A DNA stretch of 26,612 nucleotides from a virus, in IMG/VR virus record IMGVR_UViG_3300048918_000427, positions 1 to 26,612 of that record. The stretch is one strand, 5' to 3'. The first letter of the stretch is position 1. Each line of letters starts with the position of its first letter. The notes beneath the pieces are model-generated. The model searched no databases and was not told where the DNA came from. It saw only the letters and a program-made list of their open reading frames with translations. Positions 7,289 to 13,959 of the stretch are shown here, in pieces. The translations under genes were made by a program, and so were the position numbers.

Positions 7289-7675
7289 ATGACTAAGGTG
7301 TTCGTGTATGGCACGCTCAAAAAAGGTTACTGGAACCACTCTCGGTTCATGAAGAACGCCCACTTCCTCGGGACCTGCCAGACGGCAGACCGCTATGTGA
7401 TGATCGGCCTCGGCTCGACTGTGCCGATGATCCTGTCGTCAGGCAAAGGCAAGCCGGTCCGCGGGGAACTCTATGAAGTTCCTGAGTCGGACATGCCGGC
7501 GATCGACCGCCTCGAGGGCGGCTATCGGAAGATCCGCAAGTACGTCGTGATGGACAGCGGCAAAGCAATCTTGGCCAGTTACTATGTCGGCCGGGACGCC
7601 TATGGCAGTGACACGCCGAAATGGGACGCTGGCAACGTCTTCAATTATCACCTGGAGGATGCATGCAATATCTGA
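7289..7675 (+). CDS. Gamma-glutamylcyclotransferase-fold protein 2, AIG2-like (128 aa)
   Basis: The N-terminus has VFVYGTLKKG, the hallmark of AIG2/GGACT-type cyclotransferases, followed by VRGELYEV and IDRLEGGYRKIRKYVV, which holds the catalytic Glu position and the final strand. Family enzymes cleave gamma-glutamyl amines or related isopeptide-like products by cyclisation. The length is typical for a stand-alone domain. ATG 7289 is preceded by CGGAG. It is only distantly similar to the protein at 3393, so the phage has two different members. The next tiny gene overlaps its end by 13 nt. Confidence 0.88.
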   Translation: MTKVFVYGTLKKGYWNHSRFMKNAHFLGTCQTADRYVMIGLGSTVPMILSSGKGKPVRGELYEVPESDMPAIDRLEGGYRKIRKYVVMDSGKAILASYYVGRDAYGSDTPKWDAGNVFNYHLEDACNI

Positions 7676-7785
7676 TCGTTTTCTTGTTCTGGTCATCGTT
7701 CGCCTTCGCTTGCGACGACCATCATCATACCCGTTGCACGTCGTGGACCAGCAGTGGGGGTACGACTTACACGGATTGCAAGTGA
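7663..7785 (+). CDS. Tiny exported Cys-containing peptide (40 aa)
   Basis: ATG 7663 follows GGAGG at short spacing inside the end of the cyclotransferase gene. The first 16 residues (MQYLIVFLFWSSFAFA) look like a signal peptide, with a possible cleavage after Ala16. The mature part has Cys at 17, 25 and 39, a CDDHHH start and a Ser/Thr/Gly-rich end. Cys17 directly after the hydrophobic stretch could be lipidated, although the lipobox is poor. It probably acts in the periplasm or envelope, perhaps against superinfection (inference). The His cluster could bind metal. Confidence 0.6.
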   Translation: MQYLIVFLFWSSFAFACDDHHHTRCTSWTSSGGTTYTDCK

Positions 7786-7826
7786 GAAAACCCGTGTATA
7801 ACCATGCCCTGCATAAACACGGGGTC

Positions 7827-8417
7827 ATGATAACCGAGGGTCCGGAGCAGTCCGAGATCCTTTACGACAACGGCCATACTTGGGTCAGCCCAAACAACCA
7901 GTGGAGATATTCTTTGGAAAAGCCGAACTACGCAAACATGAACGGCCCGCAATTGCTGGCCGCATATAACGCCCTGGCGGGAAAAACCCGGCGGGCGAAG
8001 TTCACCAACTTGGCGGAAGGCGTCACCGCCTGTGAAAAGGTGTGGAGCGCGAACGGCGGCGGGGAAGCCCCTGCAGTGACCAACGGGAAGGCCAAGGCCG
8101 AACCGAAGCCGGTTAAGCCCAGCAAGGCCAAGGCCAAGGCCAAGCCTGAGCCGAAGGCCGCTAAGCCGAAGCCTACCCCGGAGCCGGAGGAGCCCGCCAA
8201 GCGTGGTAGTCCACGGCTGCAGCGGAAGCTGAAAGTCTTGATCGACGAGAACCCGTATCGGGAAGGGACGCACTCTCATTCGCATTTCGAGGCGATGAAG
8301 GGTGGCAGGACGGTCGGGGAATTCTTCGCTGAGTTCACCTCAGAGAAGGACAAGGCCAGAGCCAGCCAAGGGCTGTCGAATGCCTTGCGGGCGAACTACG
8401 TCAAAGTTCTGCCCTGA
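7827..8417 (+). CDS. Ala/Lys/Pro-rich protein with C-terminal domain shared with 18464-18685 (196 aa)
   Basis: The N-terminal part (about 80 residues) looks globular. A central low-complexity linker of Ala, Lys, Pro and Glu resembles histone H1-like tails. The last 65 residues (KLKVLIDENPYREGT, FEAMKGGRTVGEF, NYVKVL) match the 73-residue protein encoded at 18464-18685, so this is a separate domain used twice. Similar domains occur in phage and proteobacterial proteins and may bind DNA, but no activity is established. The ATG at 7827 has only a weak GGGG upstream; GTG 7782, overlapping the previous stop, would add 15 residues. Confidence 0.75.
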   Translation: MITEGPEQSEILYDNGHTWVSPNNQWRYSLEKPNYANMNGPQLLAAYNALAGKTRRAKFTNLAEGVTACEKVWSANGGGEAPAVTNGKAKAEPKPVKPSKAKAKAKPEPKAAKPKPTPEPEEPAKRGSPRLQRKLKVLIDENPYREGTHSHSHFEAMKGGRTVGEFFAEFTSEKDKARASQGLSNALRANYVKVLP

Positions 8418-8629
8418 TGCCCAAGAAAAAGAAAAAGAGAGGGGGAGCCAGCCTCCCCTGCCCTACCTGCGGGAAAGACACCCACGTTATCGTCACCCGC
8501 AGGGGCGAGGGCAAAGTCATCCGGTTCCGGGGGTGCCTCAAGCACGAGGCCCACCGGTTCTACACCTGCGAAATCGCATCCACTGACCCCGCCCTTTACG
8601 CGGAGTATAACAGCTACAGAGGCGCTTAA
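8417..8629 (+). CDS. NrdR-like zinc-ribbon protein (70 aa)
   Basis: ATG 8417 overlaps the previous stop (TGATG). After a Lys-rich start (MPKKKKKRGG), CPTC and a later Cys pair (C near 45 and 57) flank HVIVTRRGEGKVIRFRGC, a pattern like the zinc ribbon of NrdR, which controls ribonucleotide reductase genes. The ATP-cone domain of NrdR is absent, so a regulator of that kind is unlikely to be complete. It probably binds zinc and, given the basic start, nucleic acid. Its stop overlaps the next possible gene (TAATG). Confidence 0.75.
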   Translation: MPKKKKKRGGASLPCPTCGKDTHVIVTRRGEGKVIRFRGCLKHEAHRFYTCEIASTDPALYAEYNSYRGA

Positions 8630-8775
8630 TGGAAATCATCGTTCAGATCATGTCTGAAATAATTGAGGATCACGCTCTTGAGCTGGCTCTTCGGACGGGG
8701 GATTATCTGCAGGCTTCGGAGCTTCTGGAGCTAGCGCATAAGTTACAAGGTCGATCCCCGCTTCACGAAACATAA
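8629..8775 (+). CDS. Possible small helical protein (48 aa), convergent with dCMP deaminase gene
   Basis: ATG 8629 is fused to the previous stop (TAATG), as in other coupled genes here. The product (MEIIVQIMSEIIEDHALELA start, then LQASELLELAHKL) is acidic, amphipathic and helical, which looks protein-like. However, 128 nt overlap the 3' end of the minus-strand dCMP deaminase gene, and that end encodes only a Pro/Glu-rich tail. Either both are read or one end is incidental. No family is recognised. Confidence 0.4.
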   Translation: MEIIVQIMSEIIEDHALELALRTGDYLQASELLELAHKLQGRSPLHET

Positions 8776-9148
8776 GCAGGGTAAACTGCGCGTCTGACGC
8801 CCAAGGCTCCCGGTCAAGAGGAGCCGGCGACAGAACCCGTTTCACCCCCCTCGAGACAATCGACTTAGCGCACTGGCTGCAGGGGAACATAGTCGTCGCG
8901 ATCGTCTGGATCTCAAACTTAGCGTGATCGAGGACGTTCCTTTCAGCGTGCTGCGTCAAGGCGTATTTCGTCACCTGATCCTGCAGGCGTTCCGGCGTGT
9001 CTGCCACGCCAGGCGGGAAGCCATTATAGCCAAGGGCCAGGTCCTTTCGGTTGACCCCGACTGCGACTGCCCCGACCTTGGTCGTGTCCTTGCTCCACTG
9101 GGCGACGTGATAGGCCAGGTTGATATGGCGGACGTCCCAGATATCCAT
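8648..9148 (-). CDS. Deoxycytidylate (dCMP) deaminase (166 aa)
   Basis: The zinc-dependent deaminase signature is complete: HAERN (residues 67-71; His67 ligand and Glu69 proton shuttle) and PCSQCA (89-94; Cys90 and Cys93 ligands). TKVGAVAV and GYNGFPPG match the nucleotide-binding part of dCMP deaminases. The enzyme converts dCMP to dUMP, feeding dTTP synthesis. The last 25 or so residues are a Pro/Glu-rich tail beyond the usual domain. ATG 9148 overlaps the MazG-like stop (ATGA), so both enzymes are made from one minus-strand operon with the upstream helicase gene. Pairing with a possible dCTPase fits a pathway drawing on dCTP. Confidence 0.92.
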   Translation of the reverse strand: MDIWDVRHINLAYHVAQWSKDTTKVGAVAVGVNRKDLALGYNGFPPGVADTPERLQDQVTKYALTQHAERNVLDHAKFEIQTIATTMFPCSQCAKSIVSRGVKRVLSPAPLDREPWASDAQFTLLMFREAGIDLVTYALAPEAPKPADNPPSEEPAQERDPQLFQT

Positions 9149-9528
9149 CAGACGAGATCCGACAGGTCAGGGGCAGTCCAGCCATCCGGTTTCACCACGT
9201 CATGCTTGGACTTACGGGCTGAGTTCGACCCGTCCGGCGCAGCCTTGATCTTCTTCATGTTGGCTGCGTGGACCCGTCGCCAAGCTTCGTCGAAGTCGAA
9301 CCCCGCCAGGTAGGCAGTCCCCATCGCCACATAGCAAATATCGACCAAGGCGTCAAGTTTCTTTTCCAGGGTCGAGGCGTAGCGGTATTCGTCCAGTTCC
9401 TCTTCCATGAACCTGAGGCGGAAGGGCTCGAGGTCAGGCGGCAGGATACGCGGCGGCCCGTCGTAAGTCAAGTCGAACTTAGTGTGAAATCCAATAATAT
9501 CGTCAAACATACCGTATCCTTCTTTCAT
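9148..9528 (-). CDS. MazG-like nucleotide pyrophosphohydrolase, possible dCTPase (126 aa)
   Basis: The helical core has FRLRFMEEELDEY, where Glu residues of the ExxE type bind Mg2+, and KLDALVDICYVAMGTAYLAG with the following Asp. This matches the all-alpha NTP pyrophosphatase (MazG/phosphoribosyl-ATP hydrolase) group of phages, as does the C-terminal KPDGWTAPDLSDLV. Such enzymes split (d)NTPs to monophosphates; relatives include dCTPases and dUTPases, and the substrate here is not decided by sequence. ATG 9528 overlaps the helicase stop (ATGA). ATG 9510 has AAGGA at ideal spacing and could be the true start. Confidence 0.85.
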   Translation of the reverse strand: MKEGYGMFDDIIGFHTKFDLTYDGPPRILPPDLEPFRLRFMEEELDEYRYASTLEKKLDALVDICYVAMGTAYLAGFDFDEAWRRVHAANMKKIKAAPDGSNSARKSKHDVVKPDGWTAPDLSDLV

Positions 9529-10934
9529 ACTACCCACTCCCGTTTGGGGTCCTGCAGGACCACAGTTGCTAAGTCGATCTTTTTCCTCATGGCATAGATA
9601 ATTTTATATTCCACCGTGTCCCGGGTCATGAAGTCGATCACGGTCACCCGGTCTTGCTTGCCCATGCCGGACGCCCGTTCCTCGCTTTGATCCCTATGTT
9701 CGAGGTTGTCCGTATTGGAATAGTAGACGATCAGCGACGCTTCGGACCAGTCCCTGCCCCTGCCGCCCGAGGCGGGGGTGGCGACCATGAACCTGCACTG
9801 TTCATCTTCCTTGAACTGGCGGCTGTTAGCTTCGCGGGTCTTGCGGTTGTGGCCATAGAAATCAACAGTCGACCATTCGCCGAATTCTTTCCTCAGCGCC
9901 GCGACCACCTTCTGCAGGTCTCGGGTATAGCTGCACCAGATCACAGCCTTGCCGTCGAAGTCGGCTAGCAATTCAACTAGGCTTTTCGTCCTGTTCTCTG
10001 GCACCGGGTAGACGTTCTTGGCTTCGTCTGTTACCCAACCACAGCAGAGCTGGTGCAGGCGCAGGGTTGTGGTGATAGACTGCTGGGACGTCATAAACAC
10101 TCCTGGCAGGACTTCGGCTGTGGCGTTTTCGTCCATCTCCCGATAGATCCGTTCCTGTTCTGGCGTCATCTCGACTTCGCGGGTGACGTACAGTTTCTCA
10201 GGAACGTCTGTGCAGTCTTTCAGCAGTTTCCGGTAGGACCAGGGGGAAAGCTTGTCCCACAGCTCATTGATATTATCCGTGTACCGAACAGGGACTTTGA
10301 TGCTGTACTTGCCGCCGACCCGCATGTGGCGGATGACTGCATACCGCTGCTCGAAGCCAGTGTATGAACTGAACCCCAACAGGCCTGGCCGCAGGAATTC
10401 GAACTGGCTCCATATGTCCAGGGGCGACCGAGGCGTAGGGAGCCCCGATAGAATACGGGCCTTGGTCGCCATCGGCCGCAGGATCTTCAGGACCCGTGTC
10501 CTGATCGCGTCCTCAGTCTTCAGGGTGACAGACTCGTCGATGACTAAGGTCGACTCGCCCCGCTGCAGGATATTGGCGCAGGCGTGCCGGATGCTGTCCA
10601 TCGAGGAGAAAGCTTCGACGTTGGCGACCAGGATATTCTGCCTGCCTTTATCTTTATTGTCCAAGACATTCTTAACAGATTTGATACCCCGCCGGCTGTC
10701 CCAAACCCCGATCACGGGGCGATCTGGATCTTCTAAATGTTTCTGAAGTTCCGTTTCCCATACGCGGTACGCGCCGGCGGGGGCGACAACGACCAGGTTC
10801 CTCCCACTAGACCGTTGCCAATCGTCAATCGTGACTTTCGTTTTACCAGTCCGCATCTGCATTAATAGGGCAAAGACGTCCTGGCCGTCCATCCTCTTGA
10901 GGGCTTCGGTCTGGTGGGCGTAATCGGGGAACAT
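9525..10934 (-). CDS. SNF2-like SF2 DNA helicase (469 aa)
   Basis: N-terminal MRTGKTK (27-33) is the Walker A motif, VVVAPAGAYRVW is motif Ia, VIDES (131-135) the Walker B position and SGLPTPRSPLDIW motif III. The C-terminal lobe has AVIWCSYTRD (motif IV), FMVATPASGGRGRDWSEA (motif V) and DQSEERASGMGKQD (motif VI). It is a compact phage SNF2-type translocase with DES in place of DEAH. Many phages encode one near replication genes; it probably remodels forks or recombination intermediates. There is no Shine-Dalgarno before ATG 10934 and a promoter ends 7 nt upstream, so the mRNA may be leaderless. Confidence 0.9.
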   Translation of the reverse strand: MFPDYAHQTEALKRMDGQDVFALLMQMRTGKTKVTIDDWQRSSGRNLVVVAPAGAYRVWETELQKHLEDPDRPVIGVWDSRRGIKSVKNVLDNKDKGRQNILVANVEAFSSMDSIRHACANILQRGESTLVIDESVTLKTEDAIRTRVLKILRPMATKARILSGLPTPRSPLDIWSQFEFLRPGLLGFSSYTGFEQRYAVIRHMRVGGKYSIKVPVRYTDNINELWDKLSPWSYRKLLKDCTDVPEKLYVTREVEMTPEQERIYREMDENATAEVLPGVFMTSQQSITTTLRLHQLCCGWVTDEAKNVYPVPENRTKSLVELLADFDGKAVIWCSYTRDLQKVVAALRKEFGEWSTVDFYGHNRKTREANSRQFKEDEQCRFMVATPASGGRGRDWSEASLIVYYSNTDNLEHRDQSEERASGMGKQDRVTVIDFMTRDTVEYKIIYAMRKKIDLATVVLQDPKREWVV

Positions 10935-10941
10935 GAGTATG

Positions 10942-10970
10942 ATAATAAACCAGTCCGGCCCTGGTGTACA
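10942..10970 (-). promoter_or_regulatory. Promoter for the SNF2-like operon, leaderless
   Basis: On the minus strand TGTACA (10970-10965), 17-nt spacer, TATTAT (10947-10942). The -10 lies 7 nt before ATG 10934, which places the transcription start at or within one base of the start codon. Confidence 0.7.
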
Positions 10971-10993
10971 TATCTTATTTTATAGTATATGAC
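10965..10993 (+). promoter_or_regulatory. Promoter for the 11027 operon sharing a -35 with the opposite strand
   Basis: TGTACA is self-complementary and is followed on the plus strand after 17 nt by TATGAC (10988-10993). The same six bases serve as -35 for the minus-strand promoter. An alternative -10 (TATATG, 15-nt spacer) overlaps it. Confidence 0.5.
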
Positions 10994-11026
10994 ATCAGTT
11001 CTTACCATGACGAAAGGAAAACCCCG

Positions 11027-11206
11027 ATGACCAAACTTCGCCTCAACGACTACCAAGCAGCCAAATATCGCCGCGCCCTGCAGCATGCAGGCTTCGCCAT
11101 TCCCGCCAACGCCGACAAGGTTGCGCTTTATCGCATGGTGATCGAGCGTGAGATTGACATGACCTCGTGGCGCTATCGCCCGACGCCAAATCTGGGCCGC
11201 GTCTAA
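11027..11206 (+). CDS. Hypothetical small basic protein (59 aa)
   Basis: ATG 11027 follows AAAGGAAA at good spacing; a longer in-frame start at 10964 lies in the promoter and is rejected. The protein begins MTKLRLNDYQAAKYRRAL and has a middle VALYRMVIEREI helix and an Arg-rich end (SWRYRPTPNLGRV). It is basic and probably helical, and could bind DNA. I recognise no family. It is first in an operon of small genes leading to the asparagine-synthase homologue, and a hairpin follows 1 nt after it. Confidence 0.7.
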   Translation: MTKLRLNDYQAAKYRRALQHAGFAIPANADKVALYRMVIEREIDMTSWRYRPTPNLGRV

Positions 11207-11230
11207 AAAAAAGCCGCCCTTCGGGGCGGC
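11205..11230 (-). terminator. UUCG hairpin after the 11027 gene; a terminator only in the minus direction
   Basis: GCCGCCC (11213-11219), TTCG, GGGCGGC (11224-11230). A run of A precedes it on the plus strand, so a T-run follows it only on the minus strand. As plus-strand RNA it is a very stable UUCG tetraloop that could protect an mRNA end or reduce read-through to the next gene. Confidence 0.6.
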
Positions 11231-11255
11231 CCCGCCTGACAAAAGGAACACAACA

Positions 11256-11405
11256 ATGATCAAGATCTTCGCCACTGGCGCAGCTCTGGCCGCCGCCCTC
11301 CTGACCTTCGACGCCCGCGCCGCCGCCTTCCACGCCACGCTGGAATGCCACGGCGGCCGCAACGTCGTTCTCTACCTCTGCGACGGCCAAGGAGAATCCC
11401 TATGA
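11256..11405 (+). CDS. Exported small protein with two Cys (49 aa)
   Basis: AAAAGGAAC precedes ATG 11256. Residues 1-24 (MIKIFATGAALAAALLTFDA start, then RAAA) form a typical signal peptide with an Ala-x-Ala site. The mature part is about 28 residues with two Cys (LECHGG and YLCDG) that could form a disulfide in the periplasm. The stop overlaps the next start (ATGA), supporting a real gene. The function is unknown. Small exported phage proteins often alter the envelope or block superinfection, which is only a guess here. Confidence 0.7.
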   Translation: MIKIFATGAALAAALLTFDARAAAFHATLECHGGRNVVLYLCDGQGESL

Positions 11406-11602
11406 CTAAAGTTGAAAAAATCATCGATGAAGTCAGCCTGGCCTCTGAGGCCTGCGTAGATAAGGAATATATTATATACGCTCGGGTTCTCGACCAGATC
11501 AAGTCTGGCCTGGCAGGGGGCGGGGATGAACGTATCGCCACAAAACTCGGCCGCAAAATCAAGGAAATCATCGAGGATGACGGACATCAAGCAGCTAACT
11601 GA
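11402..11602 (+). CDS. Hypothetical small helical protein (66 aa)
   Basis: ATG 11402 overlaps the previous stop (ATGA), with AAGGAG upstream; a longer frame from 11345 would run through the exported-peptide gene and is rejected. The product (MTKVEKIIDEVSLASEACVD start) has alternating charged and hydrophobic residues, with IKSGLAGGGDERIATKLGRKIKEIIED as its second half. It is probably a compact helical protein. No family is recognised. It overlaps the next gene by 26 nt, so the three small genes are translated as a unit. Confidence 0.7.
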   Translation: MTKVEKIIDEVSLASEACVDKEYIIYARVLDQIKSGLAGGGDERIATKLGRKIKEIIEDDGHQAAN

Positions 11603-11894
11603 CGAACGATCTAAAACCCACGGCGACTTTAACGACGTCTCCAATACGGCCCAAGCGTTAAAGTCGATCGTCCGCCAGGGCAAGGCTTACGGCAAGTTCA
11701 CGCCGACTCAGGCTGAAGGCCTGGACATGATCTTGCACAAGATCGCTCGCTGGGTCAACGGCGACCCGAACTTCCTTGAACACCTTATTGATATCGAAGG
11801 TTACGCCCACGCCACCCGTGTCCGGATCAAGCCTGAGCTGCGGGCGTCAGTGCAGGAAGCTATCGAGTCGGCGATCCATGGCCAAACGCCCTGA
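11577..11894 (+). CDS. DUF6378-like phage protein (105 aa)
   Basis: The start ATG 11577 follows ATCGAGG; an upstream in-frame start at 11526 would overlap even further and is less likely. The protein has ERSKTHGDFNDVSNTAQALK, then QAEGLDMILHKIARWVNGDP and a final LIDIEGYAHATR. This HGDF...LDMI.HKIAR...D..GYA pattern fits the DUF6378 type found in many phages, which has no fixed role to my knowledge; its His and Asp arrangement is reminiscent of a helical NTP-binding fold. The family label is from memory. Confidence 0.75.
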   Translation: MTDIKQLTDERSKTHGDFNDVSNTAQALKSIVRQGKAYGKFTPTQAEGLDMILHKIARWVNGDPNFLEHLIDIEGYAHATRVRIKPELRASVQEAIESAIHGQTP

Positions 11895-11988
11895 AGTTCG
11901 GATTGTTATGAAAGCAGCTTGGACCCCGGAAAGGCGAAAAATGCAATCTGAGTTAATGAGTATCGGTCGTCGAAGCGGGAGGATTTAG
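11878..11988 (+). CDS. Possible short basic protein (36 aa)
   Basis: ATG 11878 lies 17 nt inside the previous gene, and a second ATG at 11908 would give 26 residues. The product ends MKAAWTPERRKMQSELMS and IGRRSGRI. This WTPE.R..QSE pattern resembles the short basic helical tails of phage proteins. There is no clear Shine-Dalgarno, so translation would rely on coupling. It fills the gap before the asparagine-synthase gene exactly. Confidence 0.45.
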   Translation: MAKRPEVRIVMKAAWTPERRKMQSELMSIGRRSGRI

Positions 11989-11990
11989 CC

Positions 11991-13295
11991 GTGTGTGGGT
12001 TCCTCGCTCAGCTGGGTCACGACCAGTTATTCGACACAGCTTTCTTAAAAGTCCGGCATCGAGGCGTCCGCTCTAAAATCATGGGGAACATCGGCGGCCT
12101 GATGGGCCACGCGCGGCTGCCGATCGTCGGGCTGGATGAGTCCTATGACCAGCCGGTCGCTGTCGGTTCTTGGATGATCTGTTTCGTCGGCGAGGTCCTG
12201 GATTTTCGCGACCATGAACAGGATGAATCAGACTTGCCGTTGGTCGTCGAAGGCTGGATCGAGCATGGGCCGAAGGCCTTAGTCGGGCATGACGGGTTCT
12301 GGAGTATCGCCGCCATGTCTAATACTGAGCTGCATGTGGTGGCTGACTATCTTGGGCAGAAGCCGATTTATTACCGACCGGACGTGCTTGCGGCCGGGTC
12401 GGAGCCTGACGCCCTCGCCGCCCTCGGCCCGACTACCCCGGACGAAATCTATCTATCCAGTGTGATTAAATGGGGCTATTGCCCACAGATCGAGCGAACG
12501 CCCTACCGGGAGATCAAGCACGTCCTGCCGGGGGAGCACGTCTGCATGAACAAGGAGGGGGACGTCTATCGCAATATCATAGACCCCCTCGAGCCTAGAG
12601 CAGGTGACCTTAGGCTGGAGCTCGAGGCTGCCGTTCGCCGGAGAGTCTTGGCCGCTGACGTGCCTGTAGCGAGCCTGCTGAGCGGGGGTTTAGACTCGTC
12701 CATTGTTCACACCCTGGCAGCCAGACATGGGGACGTACACCCGCTCTACGTGGCCCTGGAAGAGGATCTGGGGGAAAGGCTGGCTGTCTCCGCTGTTGGT
12801 GGGGAAGTTCGGGAAGCCTATGGCTACTGGCCGGACGACGCCACAGCCCTAGGCTACATGCAAGAGCCAATCGACTTAGGGTCGCTCAAGCCCCAGATCC
12901 TCCTTTCCCAATCCGTTCCTCAGATTGTGTGCCTGACTGGCGACGGGGCGGACGAGCTGTTCTCCGGTTATGGCCGAGCCATGCGGTACGACTCCCAGTA
13001 TACCGACGTCTTTCATGAGCTCCCTGCCTGGCACTTGCCCAGGCTCGATCGGGTCATGATGCGCCACAGAGTCGAGGTCCGGTCGCCGTTCCTCGCCCGC
13101 AGGGTAGCGGAGATCGCCTTGTCCCTCCCATACAAAGCCCGGAAGAACAAGCAGATCCTGCGGGACTTGTTCAAGAATGATCTGCCGCCAGGGATTGCTG
13201 AGGGGAAAAAGAAACCGCTTCGGCCCTTGGACTTCGATCAGGAAAAACGGTCCAAACTGCTAGTCGCCCAGTTCCGGGAATTGACCTGGCCATAA
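11991..13295 (+). CDS. Asparagine-synthase homologue (class II glutamine amidotransferase plus synthetase domain, 434 aa)
   Basis: GTG 11991, after GGGAGGA, gives Met-Cys-Gly, placing the nucleophile Cys2 of class II amidotransferases. The N-terminal domain has HRG (23-25) and HARLPIVGL; but the NGE motif that supplies the oxyanion-hole Asn in AsnB reads VGE (66-68). The synthetase domain has the PPi loop SGGLDSS (231-237) and GDGADELFSGY (317-327), both intact. It is shorter than AsnB (about 554). The family makes amides from an acid, ATP and glutamine or ammonia. The substrate may be Asp, but a phage-specific acid such as a modified nucleotide is possible. Confidence 0.88.
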   Translation: MCGFLAQLGHDQLFDTAFLKVRHRGVRSKIMGNIGGLMGHARLPIVGLDESYDQPVAVGSWMICFVGEVLDFRDHEQDESDLPLVVEGWIEHGPKALVGHDGFWSIAAMSNTELHVVADYLGQKPIYYRPDVLAAGSEPDALAALGPTTPDEIYLSSVIKWGYCPQIERTPYREIKHVLPGEHVCMNKEGDVYRNIIDPLEPRAGDLRLELEAAVRRRVLAADVPVASLLSGGLDSSIVHTLAARHGDVHPLYVALEEDLGERLAVSAVGGEVREAYGYWPDDATALGYMQEPIDLGSLKPQILLSQSVPQIVCLTGDGADELFSGYGRAMRYDSQYTDVFHELPAWHLPRLDRVMMRHRVEVRSPFLARRVAEIALSLPYKARKNKQILRDLFKNDLPPGIAEGKKKPLRPLDFDQEKRSKLLVAQFRELTWP

Positions 13296-13315
13296 AAATA
13301 AATACTCGATTGGGG

Positions 13316-13344
13316 TTTACTTTTTATGAAATATGACATATATT
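13316..13344 (+). promoter_or_regulatory. Sigma70-like promoter, family member D
   Basis: TTTACT (13316-13321), 17-nt spacer, TATATT (13339-13344), preceded by TGACA as in the other family members. It drives the 13383 gene; GGAG follows before the start. Confidence 0.7.
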
Positions 13345-13382
13345 TTTATCCGTAGGGATCACCCCTATCGGAGAACAAACAA

Positions 13383-13754
13383 ATGGACTTAAATAGTTGC
13401 CTCCTCGGGCTCGAAGAGTTTGGGTTGTGGGAACGTCAGGTTGACGGGACATTCGTTATTACGTCATCCGGCCACTGTATGATCAACCCTGAAGCTTGGC
13501 CTTTACCGCCAGGGCCGACAGGAAAAGAAAAAAAGCGTACCCGTTCGATAGACGACGGGGAAATCGAAGCAGCCGATGGCTACCTCCATCGTCTGGTTGA
13601 ACTGGGTTTCCTAACTGAGGAAAAAGGTTCTGGTGGGATCTTTTATGTCACTGACCTTGGTTCCACCCGGATCAGGAATTTCCCCGGAGCCTTGAACCCC
13701 GGCGAACTTGGTTATTCTGCAACTTTACCAGTAGGGGCAAGATCCTTCCACTAA
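13383..13754 (+). CDS. Hypothetical protein, possible winged-helix regulator (123 aa)
   Basis: ATG 13383 follows CGGAGAAC at good spacing. The two halves each look like a short winged-helix: a LEEFGLWERQVDGTFVITSSG block and a DGYLHRLVELGFLTEEKGSG block followed by FYVTDLGSTR, a helix, turn and beta-hairpin order common in DNA-binding proteins. A linker with Pro and Lys (PGPTGKEKKRTRSIDD) separates them. No family is recognised. Having its own promoter fits a regulator, but DNA binding is inferred only from pattern. Confidence 0.7.
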   Translation: MDLNSCLLGLEEFGLWERQVDGTFVITSSGHCMINPEAWPLPPGPTGKEKKRTRSIDDGEIEAADGYLHRLVELGFLTEEKGSGGIFYVTDLGSTRIRNFPGALNPGELGYSATLPVGARSFH

Positions 13755-13959
13755 AGCCCAGCCGAAGGTGGCGCATATAACATCGGCAATACGTCGGGGA
13801 GCGTCCACGTGGCCGTTCCTTTCCTCTGGCCTTGCATGGCTGACGGCGTTGTGGTGGAAGCTCGGAATAAGCCGAGTGTGAAACTGTGGCGCTCGTTGGC
13901 TCCGGAGTTAATCCCAGGACGTGTCGGGCAGTTCGGCCCGTTATCAATGAGCTACGGAG
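13755..13959 (+). other. Intergenic stretch with hairpins, possible small RNA
   Basis: Several local inverted repeats are seen, including CTCGGAATAAGCCGAG (near 13859) and CGGGCAGTTCGGCCCG (near 13926), and the stretch ends in a strong terminator. A 74-codon open frame from ATG 13836 runs through the terminator into the next gene but lacks a ribosome-binding site, so I treat the region as non-coding. Confidence 0.4.

Noticed and set aside
7584-7826. N-terminal extension of the 7827 gene back to 7584
   Set aside because: It lies within the cyclotransferase and exported-peptide genes in another frame; only GTG 7782 or ATG 7827 is plausible.
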